A stretch of DNA of 64,000 bases from Deltaproteobacteria bacterium (GCA_019314375.1 JAFCZJ010000009.1:1-64000); one strand, 5' to 3'; numbered from the stretch's first letter, positions 43,615 through 54,256 are shown. The notes: a model not told the origin generated them from the sequence alone. Translations and numbers: made by a program.

Positions 43615-45942
43615 CTACTTATCCAAAATCGTAAACTCCACCCGCCGATTCTGCTCACGTCCTCGACGCGTCGTATTGGGCGCGATGGGCTTATCCGGCC
43701 CATAGCCCTTCGCCTCAAGCTTCTCCGCCGAAATGCCCTGCTGCAGCAGATAGTTCATCACCGCCTCGGCTCGACCCTGACTGAGCTTGGAATTCAAGCG
43801 CCGCGAACCCTTCGAATCCGTGTGTCCTTCAATTCGCAGTTTCTTGACCTCTGAATGGTTGACCAGGATATCGATGACCCCATCCAGGATCTGATATGCA
43901 TCAGCCCGCAGCACATCCTTGCCCGAAGCAAAGTGGATCTTCTTCCTCACGTTGATCTTCTTGGCCTTGATGTTGAGCACCACGATGACCTTCTTGGGCT
44001 TGGGGCTCAGCTTGAACTCGGCCGAGAATGTAGCGTTCTCTTCAAGCTTCAGATCGCGCCCCTTGGACAAGAAGCCCTTGGCCTCGACTTTGATACTGTA
44101 ATCACCCGGCGGCAACTTGGCTTCAAAAACGCCCGTGTCGGCGGTCGTCGCAAGCTCGAGGGTCTCCTGACCAACAATGCTGACCTTGGCTTGCAAGGGT
44201 TTGTCCTTGTTGTCCAAGACCACGCCCTTCAGGGTGCCCTGCTTGGCCGAGGGCTCCAAGGCAAAGTCCTGCAAGGTCTTCTCGCCGGCCTTGAGCTCGA
44301 CCACCTGGGTCAGGGGCAGGAAGCCTTCTTTGCGGGCGGTTAACTGATAGCTGCCCGGCTTCATCTCGCAAGAGCCGTACTTGCCCTCTACGTCGTTGGA
44401 TGCCATGGGTGCCAAATCCGTCTCGTCGAAGGAAATCACCGCGTAGCCCACCGGCATCTGGTCCACCGCGTTGATGACGCGACCCAACACAAAACCACCC
44501 GCGGGCTTGGGCGGCTCAACAGGCGCCTCTTCCAATGAGAAGTCCAGCATGGCCGTGCCGCCCTCGGTCACCAGGATTTCATGGGTCGAAGATTCATAGC
44601 CTTCCAGGCTTGCGGTCACCGCCACCTTGCCCTCGTTCATCTGGTAGGACACATAGCGGCCATCCCGACCATCGGAGGCCACGGGCGTGATCTGGGTCTG
44701 TGAGAAGGTCAGAATGGCGTTGCCCAATGGAGCCCCATCCTTGGCCTTGCTCACCTTGCCCACGATGCGCCCGGTTTCCGGTGCGGCGCAGGCGCCGCCC
44801 ATGGAGAAGGGATTGAAAGCATAGGTCAAACCCAGCCAGACGGTGTACGGCGGAATGGAGGGCACGCCGGACAAATAGGCTTTTTCTCCGCCCAGGCCGA
44901 TGTCCACGGCCACATCCAGGCTCAAATGCCGCAACCAGGTCACGCGCACACCGGGGGTCAGGCGCATGGGGACCACATCGGCCAAGGTGGTATTCGTGCC
45001 CATGGAACCCAATTCCAGATCATCGGCGGAAATGCCCAGCGGCACCTCGGCCGTAAACTCGATGAAGGGCGTGATGCCCACCGGATCCAAATAGGGCAAA
45101 GGCGCTTCCACGGCAAAGCCCAAGGCCACCCGGTGGTACTTATTAATCCGTAGCGCGTACTGCTCAATCCAGGTCAAATCCCGGCCACCCTCCAGGGCGT
45201 CCGAGTTTTCCACAATCATGCCGGCGTTCAGATGTAAGCGCAGGGGAATCCGCTTATCGATCTCGCGGGCGTCGAAGCTCACAAGCAAACCCGTGCGGAT
45301 GCCCGTGGAGTCCAAGGCAGGCGTCACGTCACCGATGCCATTAAAGAAAGTCAGGCCGAAATTCAGACCCACCGACAAATAATCCAGCACCGGATAAAAA
45401 CCCTTGGCGCCCAGCTCAAAATCGCCCTGGGTTTGCAGCAACTGGGGTCGGGACAGACTGTTCTTGTTGGCGCTGTTGCGCAGGTTGGCGAAGACTTCCA
45501 CAAAATCCCAGACCGTGGCAGACAAGCCGAAGCGACCGATGATGTGGCTCTGCTCGTAATCGACGAGGCCCATAGTCTGCATCACGTCCCCGTCCTTAAG
45601 AAAACTGGTCGAGGTATAAAAACCCGTGGACAGGCTAAGCCGGAAGGTCAAGGGCGGGCCGCTGCCGGCCTCCATGACGCGAATCAAACCCGTCTCGCCA
45701 CCGGGGGCCGCGGAGTAAAAACGCAGGTTCGGAAAGGCAGGCGCATCTTGCTCGACATCAGCCGCGGCCACCTCTTTCTTTTCCTTGTCTTTTTCGCTCT
45801 TATCCTTGTCGCCGCCGCCCTCTTCGATTTGGGCGTCCAGGTCATCCATGGTGTCTTCGGCGAAGGCGGGTTGAAGGGTGGCAAGGAAAAGGCCCAAGCT
45901 CAACAGGGCCGCAAGGCTAAAGCTCATGGAAAATCTGCGCAT
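43615..45942 (-). CDS. OmpA-family protein with carboxypeptidase-regulatory-like repeats
   Basis: Signal peptide; GKVSKAKDGAPLGNAILTFSQT... repeats; C-terminal LRIEGHTDSKGSRRLNSKLSQGRAEAVMNYLLQQGISAEKLEAKGYG...NRRVEFTI. Confidence 0.92.
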   Translation of the reverse strand: MRRFSMSFSLAALLSLGLFLATLQPAFAEDTMDDLDAQIEEGGGDKDKSEKDKEKKEVAAADVEQDAPAFPNLRFYSAAPGGETGLIRVMEAGSGPPLTFRLSLSTGFYTSTSFLKDGDVMQTMGLVDYEQSHIIGRFGLSATVWDFVEVFANLRNSANKNSLSRPQLLQTQGDFELGAKGFYPVLDYLSVGLNFGLTFFNGIGDVTPALDSTGIRTGLLVSFDAREIDKRIPLRLHLNAGMIVENSDALEGGRDLTWIEQYALRINKYHRVALGFAVEAPLPYLDPVGITPFIEFTAEVPLGISADDLELGSMGTNTTLADVVPMRLTPGVRVTWLRHLSLDVAVDIGLGGEKAYLSGVPSIPPYTVWLGLTYAFNPFSMGGACAAPETGRIVGKVSKAKDGAPLGNAILTFSQTQITPVASDGRDGRYVSYQMNEGKVAVTASLEGYESSTHEILVTEGGTAMLDFSLEEAPVEPPKPAGGFVLGRVINAVDQMPVGYAVISFDETDLAPMASNDVEGKYGSCEMKPGSYQLTARKEGFLPLTQVVELKAGEKTLQDFALEPSAKQGTLKGVVLDNKDKPLQAKVSIVGQETLELATTADTGVFEAKLPPGDYSIKVEAKGFLSKGRDLKLEENATFSAEFKLSPKPKKVIVVLNIKAKKINVRKKIHFASGKDVLRADAYQILDGVIDILVNHSEVKKLRIEGHTDSKGSRRLNSKLSQGRAEAVMNYLLQQGISAEKLEAKGYGPDKPIAPNTTRRGREQNRRVEFTILDK

Positions 45943-46164
45943 CGCATACGCTCCCGTGCTGTCTAGACGATTCATCAACCCATCGAATGTGAAAACATTA
46001 TTGGCCAAAGCCCGCACGGAAGTCAAACTCCTGAAAAAGACCACCCAAACCCCAAAACAGCCTCTTGCCGAATGGGTCCCAAGACCCTATTGACATGAAA
46101 TCTGGCCGATGCTAAATACCGTGGCTCATTCCTTATGGGAGTGATTGTTCTTTGATTCGGTTGT

Positions 46165-46237
46165 GGTGAATGTAGCTCAATGGTAGAGCCCTGGATTGTG
46201 GTTCCAGATGTTGTGGGTTCGAGCCCCATCATTCACC
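46165..46237 (+). tRNA. tRNA-His(GTG)
   Basis: Acceptor GTGAATG/CATTCAC with G-1; anticodon stem CTGGA-TTGTGGT-TCCAG; T-arm GTGGG-TTCGAGC-CCCAT; CCA not encoded. Confidence 0.95.
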
Positions 46238-46245
46238 CTTTTTGC

Positions 46246-46318
46246 GGGTCGTTAGCTCAGTTGGTAGAGCAGCGGACTCTTAATCCGCGGGCCAAAGGTT
46301 CGAACCCTTTACGACCCA
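46246..46318 (+). tRNA. tRNA-Lys(CTT)
   Basis: Acceptor GGGTCGT/ACGACCC; anticodon arm GCGGA-CTCTTAA-TCCGC. Confidence 0.95.
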
Positions 46319-46350
46319 ATTTTCAATCCCCGCACCCCGCGGGGCGTTTT

Positions 46351-46424
46351 ACGCCCGTAGCTCAGCTGGATAGAGCGGTGGACTTCGAATCCACAGGTCA
46401 CAGGTTCGAACCCTGTCGGGCGTA
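46351..46424 (+). tRNA. tRNA-Arg(TCG)
   Basis: Acceptor ACGCCCG/CGGGCGT; anticodon arm GTGGA-CTTCGAA-TCCAC. Confidence 0.95.
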
Positions 46425-46664
46425 TTGTGTCTGCTGTGTACCCCAGTCCATCGGGGCAGTCAGAAAGCCACCCAGCCAAGAACAGTGCATGACCATACAG
46501 ATGCGAGGCCCAAAAGGGCCCGCAGCTGTTGGGCAGGTGCGTGTTGTGTCTACTGTGTACCCCAAGGAGAAGCTTCCGTTCCGAGCTCGATTCTGCGATC
46601 CTGCATCATATGGTCGAGTTGATGCGCTTGTCGCTCTGGCCATCGCCAGACACAGGAGGCAAAG

Positions 46665-49600
46665 ATGAGAAAGGCTCTGGGACTGGGACGCCTTGGTTCG
46701 TTCCTGTTGTTCTTATGCGGACCTTCCTTGATGGGATGTCAGGGAACGGTTTCGGATTGCACGGAGCGATGGTCGGTCGTCTGCGAAGACGATACGGTTT
46801 TTTGGGTGGATAGCTGTGGTAATCGGGGCGAGGTTCGCGAGCTATGTTCATGTGGCTGCGATGCGCTCGGGACCGACTGCCTGGCGGACTGCGAAGACCT
46901 CTGTGAGGGTGTCGTCTGTGACGACCCGCAGGCCAGCATTTGTCTGGATGAGTCAACCAAGCGATCCTGGTTGAGCCCGGGGACTTGCGCCGAGGGCCTT
47001 TGTATTTACGAGTCCGTGGATGAAGTTTGTGAAGAGGGCTGCCAGGCGGGCTTGTGTTTGGGCGATCCTTGCACCGACGTTGTTTGTGATCGGCCGCCCG
47101 CGCCTCTTTGCATAGACGAGGGGCTCATGCGCGTCTATGCCGGAGCGGGGCAGTGCGAACAAGGCCTTTGTGTTTACTCCTCCCAGGACGACACTTGCAG
47201 CGAATGCTGTTACGGGGCGGAGATCAACCCCACCGGCGACCCCATCGGCGGCGGCAAGGGATACCGCGAAATCTTTGATGCTGTCGGTGCCGACTGGGTG
47301 GTCGGTGACAGCCTGGGGCTTTTGGCCGCTTTGGACGATGCCGCCTATGGAGACCTTATCTATGTCGAAGATTCGGCGATCGTCGATCTGAGCGGCTACG
47401 ACGAAATCCAGGTGCCCGCTGGCGTGACCTTGGCCGGCGGACGGGGCCGAGATGGCGTCGAGGGGGCCCTGATCTGGACGGGGCAGTTCGACACCTTCCC
47501 CTTGTTCGTGGCCGCCGGTGCCGACGTTCGCTTCACCGGTCTGCGGATCATGGGTCCGGATCCCGACGTGGGCGATCACGATTACCAAAACCCGGTGCTC
47601 AGCCGTGGCATCCAGACCGGGTTCGCCGATTTGGAAGTGGACAACTGTGAGGTATTCGGCTTCGGCCATGCCGCCGTGGTCGTTTACGGCGAAGAGGCCA
47701 CGGCAAATGTTCACCACTGTCACATTCACAACAACACCCGCGCCGGCCTCGGCTATGGGGTGGTGCTGAACCAGTCGACCTGCCTGATCGAGGCCAACCT
47801 CTTTGATTCCAACCGCCACAGCATCGCGGGCACCGGCCGGCCCGGCACCAGTTACGAGGCCCGCTACAACCTGGTGCTTGCCCACGCCACCGGCCACTAC
47901 TTCGACATGCATGGAGCGGCCGACTTCGACAAATACATCTCCAGCGCCATCTGGCGTTTTAACGAAGGCAGCGGAGACCAGGCATTGGATAGCTCTGTGT
48001 TCAACGCCAACCACTGCAGCCTGGTGGGCATGGACACAGGCCTTTGCTGGGTGCCGGGTCAGATCGAAACCGGCCTGTTGTTCGACGGCGCGGACGATTA
48101 CTTAGACTGCGGGAACGACTCAATTCTCCAATCGGCGACCGGCAGCATCGAATTCTGGCTGCGGGCCGACCGTCTGGATCAGGATCAAGAGCTAATCGAA
48201 CTCTTCGAAGACACTTCCGCAAACTACCTATCGGTCCGCTTGTCCGCCTCCAACAATATCGGGCTTTGGATCGAAGACAATGATCTCTTGCTGATCGACC
48301 TTGAATCGAATACGGCGATTTCCGCGAATGCTCTCCACCACGTGGCCCTCACCCAGGACGGAGCAGGCGTCAGGATGTACCTGGACGGACAAGAAATCGC
48401 AACAAGCGGCAACGATGGTGCCGCCTGGAGCGACCATCTGTCGCTGGCCGGGTTGCGGATAGGCAGCGGGCATCGCAGCGCCTTTCAGGGCATGCTCGAC
48501 GAGCTGCGCTTCTACAGCCGGGCGCTGACTTCCGACGAGGTCATGCGGCACTTTCTCGGCCAGGCGGACATCGCCGGTGATCTGATCTCGATCCATCACA
48601 ACACCTTCAGGGGAAGCGATATGTCGGCGGTCGTCATTCGCGGTGTGCCGGCCGAGCCCTCTTCCATTCATCACAATTGGTTCAAAGACGCCGATTTGGA
48701 TCATGCCCTCCGGCAAACAAACGCCCTTGGCAACCTGGACGTGAGCACAAATCATCTCGGGCCGGATGTGCCCTTGGGCACCCGCCTTCCATTGGCCTCG
48801 GGCAAGGCGACGCCCGATGCGGGCGAGGCACCGCTTGAAGTGACCTTCGATGCTGGCAACAGTCATGTCGAACAAGACGACGCCGAGGTCATCGGCTGGC
48901 GCTGGGATTTCGGTGACGGCGAGACCGCCTGGGGAGAACGAGTGGTCCACACCTACCAGCAAATCGGCCGCTACGGCGTGGATCTGACGGTCTTTGACGC
49001 CAAGGGCGCTACCGGCCATGCCTTCATCCCGGTCGAGGTCTCCCCTGCCGCAGGTTACCTGCTGAGTTTCTGGATCAAAGACAGCTACCGGGGCCCCTTG
49101 TCCGGCTACTATGTCAGCCAGGTCCTGGTGGACGGATCCGTGGTTTGGGAAGAAGACCTAACGGGGGATCCGGGATGGCGACAGGTTTCGGTGAATCTGA
49201 GCGCAGAAATTTCCGGGCAGGAAAGCACGGAGATCGCATTACGGGTCTTGAATCAAGCCGCCGTCCTAAACACAGAACTGATAGAGCTTTCCGTCTATTT
49301 CGATGACGTACGCTTGTTCGGTGGGGATGACACCGGTGGCGATTTCGAGGGCGCCTCCCCCTGGGCCTACCAGGAGTCGCTGCCCGACTGGTCGGGCTCC
49401 GCCCATACAGAAGAGACCCGCAGCGGTTGGCGCGCCTTCCGCATCCACCACCCTTACCTCAGGGATTGTCCACAGGGATCCAACGCGCGCATCGTCCAGA
49501 CCATCCCCCTGCGCTCAGAACATCTGCTGGCCGATTGGCGATTGGACGAAGGAACTGGAGAACAGACCTTGGATCGCTCGTTGTTTGGTCACCACGGTCA

Positions 49601-50759
49601 ACTGGTGAACATGGACGACGAGAGCTGGGTAGCAGGCGTGATGGGCAAAGCGCTTCGCTTCGACGGCGCGGACGACAAAGTCGAATGCGAGTTCAGCGAG
49701 GCCCTACAATCAGCGCAGGGGCACATTGTCTTCTGGCTCTCTGCCGAGCCAGGGTCGACGGGCTCGATGCTCAGTCTATACGCAGACGAACAAAACCACT
49801 TCACGGTCGAGTTGGATGCCGAGGGCTGCATCCGGCTGCATCAGGTGGACGCGGGCGTCGCGAATCTTGATCTGCAATCGACGGTCGCGGTCGATGACGG
49901 CCTGTTTCACCACATCGCCCTGGTTCAAGACGGCTCGGGCGTCCGCATCTACGTCGACGGGCTTCAAGGCGAAAGCGGCCAGAATGGTCCGAACTGGACC
50001 GACGGCCTGACTCTGACCGAAGTCTCGCTGGGCGACGGACCCCTGGGTTTCTACGCGGGTGTGTTGGATGAAGTGCACATCGACGACCGGCCCGTGGACG
50101 CGAGCTGGATCGAAGAACAAGTCGGGCGCGGGCGTCCGCTCGGGCTTTGGCATTTCGACGAAGGCCAAGGCGAAACGGCCCATGACGCAGTCGGCGGACA
50201 CGACGGCAGCTTGCTGGGCATGAACCCGGCGCTAAACTGGGTGGAGGGCATCACGGCCAGCGCGGTTTGGTTTGACGGTTCAGACGATTACCTCGATTTC
50301 GCTGATGCCGCAGGCCTCGGCTCAACTCAAGGGACCGTGGAATTTTGGTTTCGCTCCGAAAGCTTCGACGAGAACCAGGACTTGCTCAACCTCTTCGAAG
50401 ACGGATTCCAAAACTACCTGCTCATCCGACGCAACGACCGCAACCGAATCACCGTGCGCATCGAGGACAACGATGTGGGCATTGTCAACCTCACAGCCGA
50501 AGATCTGCCCATCACAGATACGGCTTTCCATCACCTGGCGGTCACCCAAGACGGCTTCGGGCTCAGAATCTACATCGACGGCCACGAACAGCGCTGCACC
50601 GGCGACAACAGCGGGGCCTGGACAGACCACCTGACTCTGACCGGCATGTGGCTGGGCCGAGGTCATTGGAGCTGGTTCAAAGGAACCCTCGACGAACTCG
50701 CCCTGCATGCAAGGGCCCTCAGACCGAAAGAAATCGCCGAGCGCGCCCTGGTGGACTGA
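46665..50759 (+). CDS. Lipoprotein with Cys-rich modules, beta-helix-like region, three LamG/concanavalin domains and a PKD domain
   Basis: SLMGCQG lipobox; CDxPPxxxCxDxxxxR modules; LLFDGADDYLDCGNDSILQSATGSIEFWL LamG repeats; GWRWDFGDGETAWGERVVHTYQQIGRYGVDLTVFDAKG PKD. Confidence 0.88.
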   Translation: MRKALGLGRLGSFLLFLCGPSLMGCQGTVSDCTERWSVVCEDDTVFWVDSCGNRGEVRELCSCGCDALGTDCLADCEDLCEGVVCDDPQASICLDESTKRSWLSPGTCAEGLCIYESVDEVCEEGCQAGLCLGDPCTDVVCDRPPAPLCIDEGLMRVYAGAGQCEQGLCVYSSQDDTCSECCYGAEINPTGDPIGGGKGYREIFDAVGADWVVGDSLGLLAALDDAAYGDLIYVEDSAIVDLSGYDEIQVPAGVTLAGGRGRDGVEGALIWTGQFDTFPLFVAAGADVRFTGLRIMGPDPDVGDHDYQNPVLSRGIQTGFADLEVDNCEVFGFGHAAVVVYGEEATANVHHCHIHNNTRAGLGYGVVLNQSTCLIEANLFDSNRHSIAGTGRPGTSYEARYNLVLAHATGHYFDMHGAADFDKYISSAIWRFNEGSGDQALDSSVFNANHCSLVGMDTGLCWVPGQIETGLLFDGADDYLDCGNDSILQSATGSIEFWLRADRLDQDQELIELFEDTSANYLSVRLSASNNIGLWIEDNDLLLIDLESNTAISANALHHVALTQDGAGVRMYLDGQEIATSGNDGAAWSDHLSLAGLRIGSGHRSAFQGMLDELRFYSRALTSDEVMRHFLGQADIAGDLISIHHNTFRGSDMSAVVIRGVPAEPSSIHHNWFKDADLDHALRQTNALGNLDVSTNHLGPDVPLGTRLPLASGKATPDAGEAPLEVTFDAGNSHVEQDDAEVIGWRWDFGDGETAWGERVVHTYQQIGRYGVDLTVFDAKGATGHAFIPVEVSPAAGYLLSFWIKDSYRGPLSGYYVSQVLVDGSVVWEEDLTGDPGWRQVSVNLSAEISGQESTEIALRVLNQAAVLNTELIELSVYFDDVRLFGGDDTGGDFEGASPWAYQESLPDWSGSAHTEETRSGWRAFRIHHPYLRDCPQGSNARIVQTIPLRSEHLLADWRLDEGTGEQTLDRSLFGHHGQLVNMDDESWVAGVMGKALRFDGADDKVECEFSEALQSAQGHIVFWLSAEPGSTGSMLSLYADEQNHFTVELDAEGCIRLHQVDAGVANLDLQSTVAVDDGLFHHIALVQDGSGVRIYVDGLQGESGQNGPNWTDGLTLTEVSLGDGPLGFYAGVLDEVHIDDRPVDASWIEEQVGRGRPLGLWHFDEGQGETAHDAVGGHDGSLLGMNPALNWVEGITASAVWFDGSDDYLDFADAAGLGSTQGTVEFWFRSESFDENQDLLNLFEDGFQNYLLIRRNDRNRITVRIEDNDVGIVNLTAEDLPITDTAFHHLAVTQDGFGLRIYIDGHEQRCTGDNSGAWTDHLTLTGMWLGRGHWSWFKGTLDELALHARALRPKEIAERALVD

Positions 50760-50769
50760 AGGTAATTAG

Positions 50770-51993
50770 CTACTCCCCAAAAACGATCCTGAGTTCCGCA
50801 TAAAACGCGTCTGTTGGTGCGCGTTCAGAGAACAAGTTGATCCCCACATAGGCCAGTCGCAGTCTGTATAGATCCGTGAGGGCCAAATCCAAACCCACGT
50901 CCAATTCGTCTTCGAAGTCATCGGCACCCATGCTGAAGCTTTGCGCGTAGTAGTGAATGAAGGGCTTGACGTACTCCAGGAAGGGCCAGGCCGCGCCCAC
51001 GTAGGCCACGTGGCCGTTATACAGCGAGTAACGACGAATGAGGCCCCAGGAAAGATTTTCGTAGGGACTCATGATCCTGTGCTCGTCGGATTCGCGAAAG
51101 GAGCTTGCCAGACCCAGCTTGAATTTCGGCGCGGTTTTGCCACCCGTGCGCGCCCGCATCTCCAACACCAGGCCGGGAAGAAAATAACCGTCGTGGTCGA
51201 TATACCCGATGGCGTCTATGGCGAAAGAAACATATTTTTCTACAAGGGGACCACCGAAATGCACACTCACGGCATGGCTTTGTAGTAATTCGATGGAGGT
51301 GGGGTAGGAAAACAGATACAGAGCCATAAGCCTGTATGGTCGCATCCCTTTAAAACTCGCGGTCATACCCGCGACGACGTTCTCGTAGAAATCGGCCGAG
51401 ACCACTTTCCACCCGATGTTGTCCGAAGCATAGCGCATCCACATGCAGTTGCTGACGGAGCGCATGAGATTGCGGCCGGTCAATCCCGCAAACACGGAGA
51501 TGCTAAAAGGCTTGGTCTTGTACTCCCCGGAAAGCCCCCCAAATCTCTGGTCCAACAAAGCGGCTGAGCCAAAGTTGAAGTCCTGCAATCCCGCCGTCAG
51601 CCGATAATCTCCAGGATCGTACTCCACCAGCGCCTGGGTAGGACGGAAATCCACGCCCTGGAGTTTGTGGGTTTCCCAGCCAGGATGGGCAAAGCGAATC
51701 TCGGTCTCAAACGAGATGGTCAAATCATCCAGTGGAAACCAAGCAAGCGCTGGTTTCAGCCCCAGCATGAGGTTGTTTTGGAAGTCCCTTTCTGGATCCT
51801 CGTCGGATGCGGGCAGGCCCTCCCCCACCGCGGCACCAAAGTAAAAGGACCGGAACTCAAGGCCCAGCTCCAGGGAATCGAGCACCTGGAACATGTGGCT
51901 GGGTAACTTGGATGGGCATTCCCGGGCGGATACGACAAAACCTGGGAACAGCCAGGAGGCCAGAACAATTGCAAAAACCAGACGAAGTTTCAT
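50770..51993 (-). CDS. Predicted outer-membrane beta-barrel protein (hypothetical)
   Basis: Signal peptide; long runs of alternating hydrophobic/aromatic strands; C-terminal FYAELRIVFGE. Confidence 0.7.
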   Translation of the reverse strand: MKLRLVFAIVLASWLFPGFVVSARECPSKLPSHMFQVLDSLELGLEFRSFYFGAAVGEGLPASDEDPERDFQNNLMLGLKPALAWFPLDDLTISFETEIRFAHPGWETHKLQGVDFRPTQALVEYDPGDYRLTAGLQDFNFGSAALLDQRFGGLSGEYKTKPFSISVFAGLTGRNLMRSVSNCMWMRYASDNIGWKVVSADFYENVVAGMTASFKGMRPYRLMALYLFSYPTSIELLQSHAVSVHFGGPLVEKYVSFAIDAIGYIDHDGYFLPGLVLEMRARTGGKTAPKFKLGLASSFRESDEHRIMSPYENLSWGLIRRYSLYNGHVAYVGAAWPFLEYVKPFIHYYAQSFSMGADDFEDELDVGLDLALTDLYRLRLAYVGINLFSERAPTDAFYAELRIVFGE

Positions 51994-52008
51994 AAGTTGC
52001 ACACGCTC

Positions 52009-52923
52009 TCAGTTATTTAATGCGCCCTGCAGCACCCATTCCAAAAAGAGGTTATACCTGGGCCCGCCCTTGGGCCATGAATTCGGATGAGCCGCCCCAC
52101 CCGCGGACCACCACAAGAAGCTATCGTAACCCTCGGGATCGTCGATATCCACATAGCGCATGACTTCGGAATAGTCGCTTCCGGTGCCCAGCAAGCGAAT
52201 CCCATACTGACCGACGGAATGGCAACGCCTGCAATCGCTGCTCAGGAGTGGAACGATGTTTGTAGAGAATGACACCAGGGGACCTTCGTCCGCACCGGCA
52301 TCGATGCCGGCATCCTCGTCAATCCCGGCGTCGCTGCCGGCGTCGGTGCCGGCGTCGAATCCGCCGTCGAGTCCGCCGTCTTGTTCACCTGAATGGCAGA
52401 AGCCAAACCTGGGATCAGCACAGTTCCGGCCGACTGCGCACATGCCCTTCCTGGTGACAGGGTCTTTCACACAAACCCGACCGGACACAAAATCCATGTC
52501 CGGACACAAACAGCCGATCTGAAAACAATCCGCATCGAATCTGCATTCACCGAAATATTGCATGTCAAAGCATTCGCGCTTCATCCCGTGGTCGATCCAC
52601 AAAGCCAATGTTCGGTATTCCGGCCCGTCCTTGGACCACAAAACCGGGTGCATCATCCATCCGGAGGCCCAGTCGAGCAGAGGGCTGTGTTCCGAATCAT
52701 AGGGCTCCGAGTATCTGAGCAACTCGGCGTAATCCGAAGACAGGCCACGCAAGGTGACCCCGTATTCGCCATGATAGTGACAAAACGCACAGTCCCTTTC
52801 CACAAGGGGTCTGACGTTTTCATCAAAACATGAGTTGAAGGTCGGTGCCTCCAGAGCCGGTTCACAAGCCATGGCGAACAGCAAACACGCCAGGCCAAAA
52901 CCCCAAAGCCCTCTCATGGCCAA
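52009..52923 (-). CDS. Lipoprotein with two CxxCH motifs (cytochrome c/PSCyt-like duplicated domain) joined by an acidic DAG linker
   Basis: FAMACEP lipobox; VERDCAFCHYHGEYGVTLRG and SSDCRRCHSVGQYGIRLLG; DAGTDAGSDAGIDEDAGIDAGADEG linker. Confidence 0.8.
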   Translation of the reverse strand: MAMRGLWGFGLACLLFAMACEPALEAPTFNSCFDENVRPLVERDCAFCHYHGEYGVTLRGLSSDYAELLRYSEPYDSEHSPLLDWASGWMMHPVLWSKDGPEYRTLALWIDHGMKRECFDMQYFGECRFDADCFQIGCLCPDMDFVSGRVCVKDPVTRKGMCAVGRNCADPRFGFCHSGEQDGGLDGGFDAGTDAGSDAGIDEDAGIDAGADEGPLVSFSTNIVPLLSSDCRRCHSVGQYGIRLLGTGSDYSEVMRYVDIDDPEGYDSFLWWSAGGAAHPNSWPKGGPRYNLFLEWVLQGALNN

Positions 52924-52958
52924 TCTCCTGCCTCAATCACGGTCATCTGTTCTTTCTT

Positions 52959-53324
52959 TTACTTTTTCTTGATCTTGACGATGCCTTCGCTCAGGCCCTT
53001 CAAGGAACAATCCCTCCAGACCCGGATACTCCCCTCTTTGCCCTGTAGTTCGAAATTGACCACGTTTTCGAAGCGACCACGGCGTACTTTCTTGAACCCC
53101 GTACTTTTGAGAATCTTGACCGACTTTCCATCCACATGAACATCATCGTCATCAAGGACACATTTTCGATGTTCCCACTTCAATAATATTTTCACCGTCC
53201 CCTTGCCGTCCGGTCCCACATGAACCTCTGCCGGGTTAAACGTGATCTCGCAAGCAGAGGCCTCCGGCACGGAAGCCGCGAGGATAAAAAAGAAAACGCC
53301 GATGCTGATCATTGCCAGTTTCAT
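52959..53324 (-). CDS. Hypothetical exported protein
   Basis: Signal peptide MKLAMISIGVFFFILAASVPEASA; overlaps stop of the upstream 4Fe-4S gene. Confidence 0.75.
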   Translation of the reverse strand: MKLAMISIGVFFFILAASVPEASACEITFNPAEVHVGPDGKGTVKILLKWEHRKCVLDDDDVHVDGKSVKILKSTGFKKVRRGRFENVVNFELQGKEGSIRVWRDCSLKGLSEGIVKIKKK

Positions 53325-54256
53325 CTTCTATCTCCTAATTCAGATTTCTTTGGACCAGAAACAGATAAACAATCCCACTTACATGCACTCTCGCACTCCC
53401 TGCACATAATACACTCACTACGGTCGATCGAGATACCCTCACCCTTACGGGTCGTGATGGCATCCACCGAACAAACCTTTTCGCACAACCCACATCCCCG
53501 GCAGCCATCCACCCGCATTCGCACCGGGCTGATCAGAGCCAACAAGGCCAAAAGGCCCCCTATGGGGCAGAGATACCTGCAAAAAGCCCGGCCGATGAAC
53601 ACCGAGGCCACCAGCACCACCGCCAAATAGGAAATAAGAAAAACAGAACCATCCAAATTAAAAATGACCTTAAAGGGACCACCCCACTCACGAAAAAATC
53701 TGAAATGCCAAATCATGGGGGCTGCCACCAGGGCTACCAAGCTCAAATATTTGCCAAATTTCAAAATCCTGTCCAGCTTCGGGGGGACCCTGAATCCCAA
53801 GGCCGGCATGTAGACGTATTCTTGAATGATGCCTTTGGGGCAAATCCATCCGCAAAAGTAGCGGCTGAACAGGACCCCGCCCAAGATCAGCACCGCCACC
53901 TTGATCAAATGCATGGTGATCGAAGCATCGTCGAACAGATGCAGGGCCATCAGCTCGATGGCACCGGTGGGCCTGGGGCAAGCCGTCTGCAAGAAACCAA
54001 AATAGGCCAAGGAGGCCAGCAAGAACAGGCCCCTCAAATACCGGCCCTTTTTTACAAAAAGAAAAGCCGGGATCATGGTCAAGGACGCCAAAAAGAAAAG
54101 GTAATCAAGCGTCCAGAACTTCACACCGCCTATCGGCAGGAAAAACAGCACCAACCCAGCCAGGCCAAAACAAACCGCCAGGATGATAACCCACAAGGGC
54201 CTTGTTCCATGCTGCGCTACGAGGTCTTTGGCTTCTTCCTTATCGCCCAAACTCAA
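53321..54256 (-). CDS. NapH/NosR-like polytopic 4Fe-4S binding membrane protein
   Basis: CGWICPKGIIQEYV, GRAFCRYLCPIGG, CRGCGLCEKVCSVDAI, CIMCRECESACKWDC; TTG start overlapping the upstream stop. Confidence 0.88.
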   Translation of the reverse strand: MSLGDKEEAKDLVAQHGTRPLWVIILAVCFGLAGLVLFFLPIGGVKFWTLDYLFFLASLTMIPAFLFVKKGRYLRGLFLLASLAYFGFLQTACPRPTGAIELMALHLFDDASITMHLIKVAVLILGGVLFSRYFCGWICPKGIIQEYVYMPALGFRVPPKLDRILKFGKYLSLVALVAAPMIWHFRFFREWGGPFKVIFNLDGSVFLISYLAVVLVASVFIGRAFCRYLCPIGGLLALLALISPVRMRVDGCRGCGLCEKVCSVDAITTRKGEGISIDRSECIMCRECESACKWDCLSVSGPKKSELGDRR

